Assembly (NCBI GenBank): GCA_947846985.1
Contig: CANTUZ010000005.1
Location: 23,036,389 to 23,100,388 of the forward strand
DNA length: 64,000 nucleotides
Reading direction: 5' to 3'
From: Fratercula arctica
Taxonomy: Eukaryota; Chordata; Aves; Charadriiformes; Alcidae
The number at the start of each line of letters is the position of its first letter. Positions within the stretch are counted from its first letter, which is position 1. This document shows, piece after piece, positions 33,501 through 45,500 of the stretch. Position numbers and translations under genes: made by a program. The notes below the pieces were generated by a model. That model was not told the DNA's origin and did not search any database. It was given only the letters and a program-made list of their open reading frames with translations.

Positions 33501-36500
33501 TTCTGTAAGATTTATAATATAAGCTATGAAAATTAGCTGGGAAATATATAATTAAATACATAAGTTTGAAGTAAACTTTGAATACTGCTGTGCCTCAGGG
33601 GATTGTGTGGTAAAGTCTATTTTCCTCTCTGCTTCCATCAACAAAAAGTGGCTGGGTTTTTTTTTTTTCCTTTAACCTGAAGGTTTATAGGGAATGATTT
33701 TATTATTTTTTTCCTTCCTCCTCCTCCCCCCCCGAAGATGGTAGTAATAGTATTGTCTCAAAGTCCTAAGGAACATAACTTTTTATTATATTGACAGAAA
33801 GTGGGAAACATAGTTGAGTTTGGGGATCATAATAGGTGCTGTTTACCTCAAGTGAGAAGATTACACACATTTAATACCTGATATATACCTTTGTCATTTG
33901 TATTTCTTTTCTAAATAGTGTAAGCTGCGACCAAAATAGACCCTGAGATTCTATATTAAAACTTTTTTTTTTATATACTGCTAATCAGAACAACTGACAA
34001 GATACAAATTGTGTTTAGATTAGAGCCAAAGTGGAGTTATATTAGGGATGAGGCTGATCCATATTAAGGGAAATGAAATGAAATGAAGCAGTTAGTTGTA
34101 GCTAGCTAGTACCAGGCAGTTGGTATGTGCAAGAAGAACTACCTCACTGCTTCCATTTCAAATTACAGAACAGATGAGGAACACCAAAGTTATGTTCAAT
34201 AGATATGGAAACTGATGAGAATTTTAAGATCTAAAGCTCAGTTTTTAATGGTTTTATAAAAGATATAAAGAATAACATATTTTTTTAAAAAAAATAGGTT
34301 GGTTACTTTACATCCAAGAATTTCTCAGTAAGCTGTTTCTCTTTGTCAGCACCAATTCTATAATGACATAGAATCACGTAATAGTTGGAGTTGGAAGGCC
34401 ATTTTAGGGTTGCATGATCCTACCCTTTGCTCAGGGAGGCCAGCTTGATCAGGTGGCTCAGGGATTGCCTGAATGAGTTTGAGTGCCTCAAGGATGAAGA
34501 TTTGACACCTTTTTGGGCTAACTGTTCCAATGTTTGGCTAGTCTTGTTGTGAAATTTTTTTCCTGATCTAGTTGGAATTTCCCACGTTGCAACTTGTGCC
34601 CACTGCTTCTCATATTTGTACTGAGCACTTCCAAGAAGAGCCTGGCTCCATCTTCTTTATACCTCACTCTTAGGCAACTGAAGTCCACAGTGAGATTTTA
34701 TTTTAGTCTTTTCTGAAGACTGGTCAGCCCCACTTCTCTGACTTTCATCATACATCATACCAAAAGATATAATCTAGTCACCTACGGTAATGTAGTTTTG
34801 TGGCACTCATACCTAACGAAGCCCCTCTGCTTAGTTTAGGAAATCTGGTTGACTTCATGTAATACTGTGTTGGGCTTTCGGTACTTTTGCGTTCCTGATA
34901 ACTTCAACTTTTATTTGAAAATGCTTACTATTCTTGTCTGCAGTGATAGAAGGGAGCTAGGTATAAAGTAACTGCAGAAATTATTTTCTTTTTATTTCTA
35001 TTTGATTTTCTTCAAAGGGGTTGAGTCATGAATAAGTCACTAAAATAAATGAACCTCAAAGTAGTGTTAATCTTAACAGCTTAACATATTTTAAGAATGA
35101 TGCCATGACATTCTTTTTAGAATTGGGTGTTGTCCTGAGCTGCTAATAATAAAATGTATTAGCAATGAATAAAAATGGATTCTATTTTAATCAGTGCGAA
35201 TATTCCAGGGTGCATAAGCTCCTCCGAAAACTCACAGGATCAAATTCTGCCCTTGAAGTCACGTGAAAGGTTTACATACAAGTCAGAAGACGGGCTTTGG
35301 TCCATAGTGTTTTGTTTGGCTTTCATTCTATGGTGATGTTGCAGTGAACGCAATATTTCTTTCTTAATGGAGTTTGTGTCATACTACTGTTGTAATTCCT
35401 AACATCTTATGGAATCTTAAAATACTATCTTCTCAATATCCTTGTGGGGTGCCAGAGGTTAACACACCCTGTATCTTATGGTTAGTGGATTGAAGCACAG
35501 AAATAAAAGCGAATGTTGTCTAAGGTATCAGCAAACTTTGTGCACCTGGACTGAGAAATTTAGAAAACAGTGTTGTTTATAGTATTTGTATTCAGAGCCA
35601 TATTTCTTTTGTCCTCTTGAAGCTGGAAGTATTTATGACTTCTTAAATTTGACTCTTGGTTTGCAGACTTCAGAAGTGAAGACTGCACAGTGTCTACCTG
35701 TGAAAAATTTAATTTGTAGGATTTTCTTTACAAGAAAAGCCTGTTTCTCTATGGTGATTTTTAAACTTCCCCAACCATGAAACTATTTTGTATATATCAG
35801 CATTCTGCCTTTTCTCCAGATATCTTCCACTATACTGGAAAAACTGCATTTTTCTTCTGTGAACAGTTCCAATTTAATTTAATTGTTGTATTATACCCTC
35901 CCTTTTTATCAAATAGGACCAGAGTTGTCTTAGAGTTTGCAGAAGGGATCTTGATTAAGGTTAAATGGTCAGAATTCATCCTAACTTTTTTTTTGTCTTC
36001 CGAATACTGATTTTGCAATTACATGGTAACAGTAATTATAATTTAGAGGATTTTTTTTTTAAACATTGGGGAAAAAAAAACACCAAAACCCACCAACAAT
36101 CATTTAAAACTGTGTTGATGCTAATTTAGAGAGGGGCAAGGAAGTACCTTTTGCCAGTATGCAGCGTCAAAGGAACATTATGCTTTGGAATTGGCTAAAA
36201 TTTTCCAGTTTTCTAGTTTCCCAGAAGAAATACTTTTACGGAATAGAAGGCTTTATTAATTTAATGCTACACCCTGACTTTTGTGCCCCGAATTACTTAA
36301 TGATCTGTGCTGATATGGAACATTGACTTCACTGCTGTCCTTGAGGTTTGGTATGTAGCATACCTGCCCATGCTGTGACTATTACATGCATAGTCAGCCT
36401 GTCAGAGCTGGAAGGGATAGCTAGAATTCCATGGGGGTTGACTCTTCATCCTGTTTAGACTATAAACTAAGAAGATGTAGGTAAATGAATTTTCAGATGT

Positions 36501-39500
36501 GTATATAGGTGAGTTTTCTCAGGAGAGTACTTAAGTGGCCTTTCTCTACTATTAGCTGTTGCTCCTTAGTGCATTTCAAATCTGTGCTCCATAGCATCAA
36601 ATGCTAGAGCTTCTGAGAAAACAACAGTAAATACTTTGTTTGCTAGGTAGATAATTTTTCCGAGTCTAAGTAACAGAAATTATTGATGTAAATAAAAAAT
36701 CATTATGATGAATAATAGTCTGTTGTTTTATAAAACTTCATCCTTAATAGCTTTATTTTGTATAAATTAAAAACATCTGAAAATATATAAAGAAAAGTGT
36801 TGGATTAAGGTGTTGGTATTTCTACCCTTTCTACATATAGTAATGTGTATGTAGCATGGACTTGGAGAATTTCCATGTAAATGCCTACAGACATAATTAT
36901 TATTTTGTAGCATTCCCTTATCTCCCTCCCTCAACTGAAAACCTTGTAATTATGATTTCTAGTTTTGCTGTGATAATGACAAGAATATTTTCCAGTACAC
37001 ATCTGTTTGGTGGTCCAGAACTGAATGAAATACATACTGCACGAGCAGATTTTAATCGGTTTGAACATAGTGGAGAAATTTAAATTTGAATGAGGTTATA
37101 TTGTGTTGCTAAAGATTTTGTGCAGTGGGATTTTGACATTCCAGGGATGGACATCCCTCAGCCTCGCGGGGCAGTCTGTTCCAGGGCATACTGTATTTAG
37201 GGTTGCCTGCTCAGACAAGGTAGCTTGCTGCTGTACCTGGTCATTTTCTTGCTCATGGGATGAGCCATGCATGTGCTTAATGAGCTTGTCTTTGACTGAC
37301 CAGCTGTCCTGTGCTCTTTTGTCCTTCAACATCCCATGTGAGCCTGCCTGCCAGTTCCCCAGAGAAGCCATACTTTGCTCTCTTGCTGTTTGATGTCATT
37401 TTCTATTTGCCTTCCTCAGTTCCTTTAGTTTTCCTGTCACACACAAATGCTTACTACTAACATCTGTGAGTTGCCACAACAGCGTCAGGGACTGTTTGCA
37501 AATAAAGAGTAGGTTTGCTTATGTATGTGAATTGCTTATCTGAAAGTAATGTCTGCTTTTGATATGAAATGTCTGTCCAGTTCTCTAAGTTTTCAATACC
37601 TCATAGCCTTAGTTAGTGTTTCAAAACCTTTATTTCTAAGTAGCAAGATTTTCATACAATCTATTTTATCTAATATTGCAATATTAACTTTTTTCATCAT
37701 GGAAATGCTTCTTTTTCAGATTACATATTTTAGTCTGTGGTATTATAATAAGCAGAATCAGCGCAGATGGGTAGATTTGGACAAGCCTCTGAAAAAGCAG
37801 CTGGACAAATATGCCTTGGAGCCAACTGTATATTTTGGAGTAGTGTTCTATGTGCCTACTGTTTCTCAGCTTCAGCAGGAGATTACCAGGTAAACTTCAT
37901 ACATGTGTCTAATTTTGCTTTCAGCATTCTGAAATGTATGGTTTGTTGAAAATTTGTTTGCTTTCCACTCCCCTACCTCTATAGAAATGGAAATTATTAT
38001 GTTAGGCAGAAATTATGTTCAAACTGTGTATTTATTTCCCTTTCAAATATTTAACATATGTGATAAACTAAGCAAACAACTACCTTTTTGGTGGTCTTAG
38101 GAATCTAGTCAAACCTGTTTTCAGTAATAGCCATACTTGCATGGTCAGACTTTTAATTGTTTTAGTCCCTTCATGTTTGTCTCCCTTTTTTTTTGTTTTG
38201 AAGTGCCATATGTTGCTTTTGGGGATGTCAATCCTGCACAAAGCACATGCAGATTTTATTGAGCCATGCTTTCCTTTATTTTGCTTTCAGTACTTTCTGT
38301 GCTTTCAGTACAATACATTGGCAAACTACAGGCTAAGCTTCAGCTTGTAATTTTTTTGTGTATCACTGGGCAATGAAGATGGATGGTAGTTTTGATACCA
38401 TATATTCATTTCTACTGTGAATCTGGGGAACATCACATAAGTGGTGCTGACTGCAGGGGAAAAGTAAAATTGAACACATATACTGGCCAGTTATTCCTAT
38501 GGGCCTATACATTGGCTTCTAGTGTCTTAATGTGTATGGTTATTCTGATTTAATTATTGTTTTCAACAGGCAAATAAGTACAAAACCAGTAACTGGATTA
38601 CAAACATGTATTTGTTATTTCAGAAATATGTGCTTGCATTAATTAGCCCATTTAAGCTGCTGCCTTCAAGTTGGCCCTGCTTTGAATGGGTAGTTGAACC
38701 AGATGATCGCCCAGAGGTCCAGCTTAATTTATTCCGTGGTTACATGAAACTGTCTTTATATACTCTGGTGCTAAAATACCTTGCCAGAGACCTTTCCCAC
38801 TAATTGTGGTGTGTAAGCTTTTCAGGGAGATAAACCTCTTGGTGCAGACACTGGTGCTGTAATCTATTGCTTAATGCCTGGCAGCTTTAGTTTTTGTTTT
38901 ATGCATAATTTCTGTAAGATTATTTTCTTTCTGAAAACTCTTAAATTTTGGGCTTTTCCTCAGCAATTTTGCTGGCTTAAAAAGTCATTCCAGTGGTCTT
39001 TCTTTTTCTTTTTCTTTTTCTTTTTTTTTTTTTTTTTTTTATAAAATAAGTCTTTGGTTCCAGTTCTGTGCTTGTTGGTGTACTAGGATGCATTAGAGTA
39101 AGATAAATGTCATGATGTTGCATTGAATAGCTAAATTGCCTGAAAAACCTGGAATATTCTTCTCTGGAACTGATTTAAAGAATATGATGTTTATGCTGGA
39201 GTTTTAACAGCAATTTTGCAGTGTACTGCCATGTAGAAAGCAGGAATTTATGTGACAGCTTTATACTCAAGTCCTAGAGGGTGGTGCTTTCTTTGATGTA
39301 TGATAGAGTCTGAATTAGTTTTAGAAATCCATGAATTTTTTTCATCCCTTTTCAACATAAATGAGATTGAGCATGTTTAAGCAAATTGTATTGGTGGATT
39401 CCCCAACATCGGACACTTTCAAGATGCAGCTGGACAGGGTGCTGGACCATCTTGTCTAGACGGTGCTTTTCCTAAGAAAGGTTGGACCAGATGATCCTTG

Positions 39501-42500
39501 AGGTCCCTTCCAACCTGGTATTCTATGGCTCTATGATGTGTTTAATGTATACCAGGAAATGGAGATGTCATAGACAAAAGAGATGGTATTTGTACTATCA
39601 TGAGGTAGTGTCAAGATTCTTCTCTGTATGTTTATTTTTAATAGCAGTTATATGGAAAGAGCTTATGTACTACTGCTTGAGTGGGAAGATTTATTTCCCC
39701 AAGTGTGAAGGCTTTTTCCTTTTTTTTTTTTTTTTTTTTTGGTAAGGCCTGGGCTTAGTCCCAGCCGTTTTTGTTTGTCTTGTATAAGGTTGTTATCTAC
39801 TGTCATATACTATACTGCTTTTTTGTAGTAGGATCCAGAAAAGTCTAAGAAATATTTATAAAATGTCATTGTATTTAACAGGCTGTTAAATAGTGAGGGA
39901 AGAGAGCCGTCTTTTAGACTGACCAAAATTAGTGTGGAATTTACCTGACCTTTCTAATCACTAAATGAATTGCAGCACATGCTTCCATGTTCTCAGTATT
40001 AAAATCTTACTTCACAAGAGTTAACGTACAATTTGAGGAAGTTAAGAAGCTTTTAAAACTAGACTCATAGAAGATAAATGTCCTTCTTGGTAACATTTGT
40101 GTAGCTATAATGGCATTTTTGAGTTTTGAGGTGTTTTGGGCTCAAGATAGGGTGTTCCATGGATGGCTGCAAGGGGCAGCAGAATTCAAGAAAATAGTGG
40201 TTCAAACTGTGGGCAAATGGTACAGCTAGCAGTGGTTGCATGTACAAGAGATGACTCAGGAAAAGGTCAGATTAAAGGAAAAAATGGTTCCTTGAAAGTG
40301 AGAACAAAATGTACTCAGAAGTAATGCAGAAATGAAAGTCACTATTGTGAGTGAAGGGCTGTGGAATGTTAGAGCTGTTGGAAGAGAATGCAGCTATACT
40401 GCAGAAGCGTAGTGATCACTGTAAAGAGGAGATCATAAGAATATTAAGGAAGGAAGAGGTAAAAATAAAAAAAAATACGAGGGTATGATAGTAGATAGAA
40501 ATTATGGAGATTGTTTGTTTTAAGAGGTAGTGGTCTTTGATTCTGCAGTGCTATATGAAAGCTAAGGGAGGAGTTAACAAAGACCATGAAATAGTGGGTC
40601 CGAATGATGAGGAAGACTACCCTCCCCCCAAGCTGGGGAATGCAGAGAGGAATAGGAAATGCAGGCATATTCATCAGCACAGTCTTTAAATTAAGAGAGT
40701 TAGCTTTTTCTTTTTTTCCCATGTAGGTATCAGTATTATTTGCAATTAAAGAAAGATATCTTGGAGGGCAACATTCCTTGCACACTGGAACAAGCAATAC
40801 ATCTGGCTGGTTTAGCTGTTCAGGGTAAGTAAGGCAATTGTGCCAATTAGCTAATGTTGCATTAGAAACTTCGGTGACATATTTTCTATTGCATGTTTTC
40901 TATTCATTGCTCAAAGACCCAATTCAGTAAGTTATGAAAGGCTTTCTCCTGAGAACTTTGTCATATGGACTGAGGAGGGGGAACAGTGGGATCAGTGCCC
41001 CCGAACTTCCTGCTATTTCTATGCAGTCCTCAGTGGTGTACCTCGGTATCTGACACACGTTTTCAGGAGCTGGATTTGAATTAGGCATTGGAGTTCCTTT
41101 TGGGGGCAAAGGCTTCGGTCGTCTGCTTACATCGACAGACCTTTCATCTGCTTCTGTTAATGAAGACTCTTTATTCTGACATGGTAACAAGAGAAAGAGA
41201 TGTGTTTTAATAAATAAGCAAATTTGAATGTACAGGAGTACTTGTATCTCCACTTTTTCTCTCAAATATCCTAGCACCTAAGATCATTTCAAATTAGTAT
41301 GCAAGACTGTTAGTATGCATGGGAATTGTTAACAATTCCCATGTTCAAATCGCTCCTGAAGACCCATTTCTGTGATACCCTCATGAAAATGAGTGCTTTA
41401 ATTTTCCTAACTGGGGACAGGTGGGAAAGAGTATGCACCAGAGAACCACCAGTCCTAAGTCTGTCTGCACTAATCATGCCTCGTGTTCCTTGCTAACATG
41501 CTTGTTTGATCTTAAATCTCTCAAAATAAAAGTTTTTCATGGTAACAGCTTTGTTTAATGTGTTTGTATATTGCTTCACAGTGAATGCCACTCCAGTATT
41601 TCTAACAGCAATTGTAACTCTGCCAAAATTGAAAGGGACTTAAATCATTGGCAGTACATACAACCTAAGTTTTTTTGTGTTTTTTAATTATATGTGTTGG
41701 TAGTATCACATTAAAGATGATGATTATGTTTTTTGAAAATGTGGTTAGCAGTTGAGTAGGGTGAATTATATTAGTACCTTGTTTATATAACTGTGAATCT
41801 GTTTAATCCAAGCCAGGATTTAATGGTCTTCAACTGACAAAAATCTCGCTTTGTTATTTTCATATCTTTAGGCAGTGTAAGTATCTCTCTGCTCAGTGAG
41901 TTGTTTATAGAAATCTTTCAATATAATCCTCTTTCCAGATGGAAAATATTTATCCTTTTAGCTTTCACATTCCTTTTTCAGTCTTGTATAAGAAAGAAAC
42001 TGTATGTGTTGATAACACAGTGAAAAAACAACTCGGAAAAAACGCAGGTTCTAAATTAATGTGCTCCGATGACTGAAGTAGCTTATACCAGGTAGGTTAG
42101 TTAATTTTAGCTGGTGAACGAACAGAAGCAGTTGTTTGATATTTTGAGTGAACTGGTTTCAAGAATGATCTGTATTTGAAATAATTACAATACCCTTATT
42201 CTAAACACTACTTTATCTGAAGTGCTGTGTTGGTGTAGAGTGTCACAGGTTCTCCCCTTTCATCATAAATAACTTGCATATTAATTGTTAATGCTTAATA
42301 CAAAGTTGGTTTCTAAGTGTCTCTAAAGTTATACTATTATGGATGAGAATCTGTGGTAATGTAAATAGGATCTGTATACTTGGGGATTGTGTTTATGTTT
42401 TTGGGAGCAGCCATTCCGTACAGACTGCTCTTCCACAGTTTCTCCTGTGAGGCTGGTACATAACTTTTCCAATTCAGATTGGTTTATTTCTTCTCTATGA

Positions 42501-45500
42501 AACGTTGGCAATTTTTTTCTTGGAAACAGAAAAAGAGGCAAATTCATTTGGATGCCTTTTGGCATGAAGTAAAATCAAAACTGTTGTTAAAATCAACACT
42601 GTTATTAAGTCCCTTCTGAGCATGCCTCTGAGTCTGGAAAGGCTTCTAGGTCCCGCTTTTTTTGCATGTCTGTGTGCAGGGAGCTGTAGAAGGCTTGAGA
42701 GTGGAAGGGTGCTCCAGCTGCTCTGTGCAGTGTTTTTGTCCAGCTGCAAGTTAGAGCAGTCTGCCAGCGCTATACTGCAAGTAATAAAGTATCTGGCATG
42801 AGGGAGTAAATAAGATGGAGCCAGACTCTTCTCAGGTAACGGGCACAAATTGAAATACAGGAAATTTCGTTTAAACAAAAGTTTTCTGTTGTGAGGGTGG
42901 TAAGACACAGGAACAGATTGCCCAGGGAAGCTGTAGAGTCTCCATCCTCGGTATTTAAAACTTGACTGGAGCAGGCTCTGGGACAGTCTGCTGTAGCTGA
43001 CCCATCTTAGGGCTAGATCTCCAGAGACCCCTTCCAACCTCAACCATTCTGCGCTTAAAAAAACCAAACAAATAAAACCGAATGGAACTAAGGAACTTGG
43101 AGCAACACTCTGATTTTTATCATTTCTTCTTCTTTCCTGTTCACAAGGAGTGTTATAAATTTTTCTGAACTAGATAAAAAGATGGGATGTGTTTTTACTT
43201 GTCCTCTTCATTAGCATTACTGGTTAGTTTGTTCCGTTGTTTTACTTTCAGATCGTAGTTCAATAGGATGGAGATTTGCTACTTGGAGATCCTGCTGCAA
43301 TTAATCGGGTATTGAATCATTTTGTTATAAATGTTTGAATCCAAGAAATTTTTTATTTTTTAGCTGATTTTGGAGACTATGATCAGTATGAATCTCAGGA
43401 GTTTCTACAAAGATTTGCTTTGTTTCCAGTGGTAAGTACTTACTTTAAATTAATAAATTTAAATTTTTAAGTTGATAAATTTAAATTTAAATCTTTCTTT
43501 AGATTGGTAAATGTAAATCATTATTAAAGACTCCATGATTCATCTTGCTTACTGGTCCCTAGATTATCCAAATCGGTAAAGGTTTTCTTTGAGACTGGAG
43601 TGAGATAAGATGCCTTATGTTACACGGGAGCAAAGATATGGCAAGATCTTTGCAATTTTATTGTCTATTACACTGAAAAGAAGGTTGGTGTGGAGATGGG
43701 AAAGTGAGTAAAACCACTTCAAAACAGTGTTTGTGCTTTTTGGTTTTGTTTGTGTACATATATATTACAGCATCTAAACCCCGAGACTAGAGTGTAGGGT
43801 CAACTCGCTTGTGTAAAGAAACTATAACCATTTAATTTTGTAGAAATTTTTGTATTTCATTCTATAAATGCTATCTTAACTTAAGGGTTGGCTACAAGAA
43901 GAAAAAATATTGGAAGAAGCGACACAGAAAGTTGCCTTGCTACACCAGAAGTACAGGTAACATTTCTAAAACTCTTTATTGCATAATGTTAATGTGATTG
44001 CTTCCGTAGCTCAGGAAGTTGGGAATCTCAGAAGATAGTTGGACTAATTTCACTTCTCATTTAAGTCATTTTTCACTGGTACGTCTGCATGAAAATTACA
44101 AGAATTTTTGCTGAATGAAAGCGAAGAGAGAACAGAATGACCATTAAAATAAATGAGGGGATTCTGCTTGAAAATTAAGAATACAGGACACAATTTAATA
44201 GCGTGACTTCACCTCTGTAATGTTTCTGAAACTTGTTTATATGAATTTGTGATCTTAGTAAGGATATTTCTTGATAAACAACATTGGCAGACAGTGAGGG
44301 CAGTAGAAATGTAGAGGCAGTCATTGTGCCAGAATGCTTTTGATATTAAGTAAGGTAGCTAATATGCAGTAGTCCAAAGGGAAGGAAAGTTAAGTTGTCA
44401 GGTCATTAGTGAAAAATGTTTGTGCCTATGTGAGTCATAGTGATTATATTTGCCTGTATTGCTTTAAAACATTGCTTGAAAATTTCAAATCCATTTGTCA
44501 TTGAAATGCTTTTGTAACAAGATTGCATGGTTAAGGTGCAGGAAAGAAAACTTAATCTACATGACATTAGGAAAAAGTAAAGAAACAAAAAGTAAAGACT
44601 GATTGTTGAAAAAGTATTCAGAGACATAAGAAAGAACATGACATGATTTTGCAGGTAGAGATGATGTCTTTTATGAGATCAACTGAGGTAGGTAGGGAAA
44701 CACAAACTTTTAATCCCCGTGACACTACTGCAAGTCTGTGAGAAAACTGTCTTTGCCAATTGGTCTAATTAAAGAAAATATTACCTTTACCTACAGATCA
44801 TGTCCTTCTCATATTTTCAAACCATTACAGTTAAAACTGAGTCAGCATTTAGAAAATGAGACTCTCTTTCCTGAAATGCATGTATACTGCAATAGGAGGA
44901 ATTCAGGTCTTGAACATCTGTGCCAGAATAATCATTCTGATAAAATGAGAAAATATGGTGACAATGATGGATTTGAAGAAGAACGTGATAATTGTCTGCC
45001 ATGAGCAGAGATGATCATTTTAACTGGTCTTTGTTGCCATTTACCCCTAGAGATGCCTGAGAGAAAGAAGTCACTAGAATGAAAGTGTAAAGGCTGAGAC
45101 AAATATATCAGCCATTGGTACAGATGAAAACAGTATGATTTGGATCCCTGGATGTCTAGCGCATGTTTTGTAAGCTTTGACAGTGTCAGTCAGAGTAAAA
45201 CGAAGGTGATTTTTTTCTTATTGACGGTACTAGCTGATGGTTGTTTTCATTTGTAGAGGCCTTACTCCTCCTGATGCGGAAATGTTATATATGCAAGAAG
45301 TAGAGAGAATGGACGGCTATGGTGAAGAGACCTATCCTGCAAAGGTAAACACAGCTTTGATCTTTGTCTCGGTTGCTTTCTTTCCCTATTCAAAAAGGGT
45401 TACTTCCTGCCAAAAATAAATAAAACCCAAAAACCATACCACCCCTTTTCTCCTCCACAATTGTAAAAGTAGTTGCATCTCATGTAACTTTGCTTTCAAA

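Larger units (their letters stand above)
37890..40726 (+). other. PTPN21 intron after coding exon 2
   Basis: Contains a CR1 tail at 39391-39538, a (TTTTC)n/T-run at 39001-39041 and a T-run at 39720-39740. No exon seen. Confidence 0.6.
40825..43363 (+). other. PTPN21 intron after coding exon 3
   Basis: Holds an unexplained antisense open segment at 40924-41163, a 26-bp palindrome at 41318-41343 and a CR1 fragment at 42814-43054. Confidence 0.6.

Noticed and set aside
42495..43067. Minus-strand 190-residue frame
   Set aside because: Overlaps and is antisense to a plus-strand CR1 fragment; no recognisable protein features.
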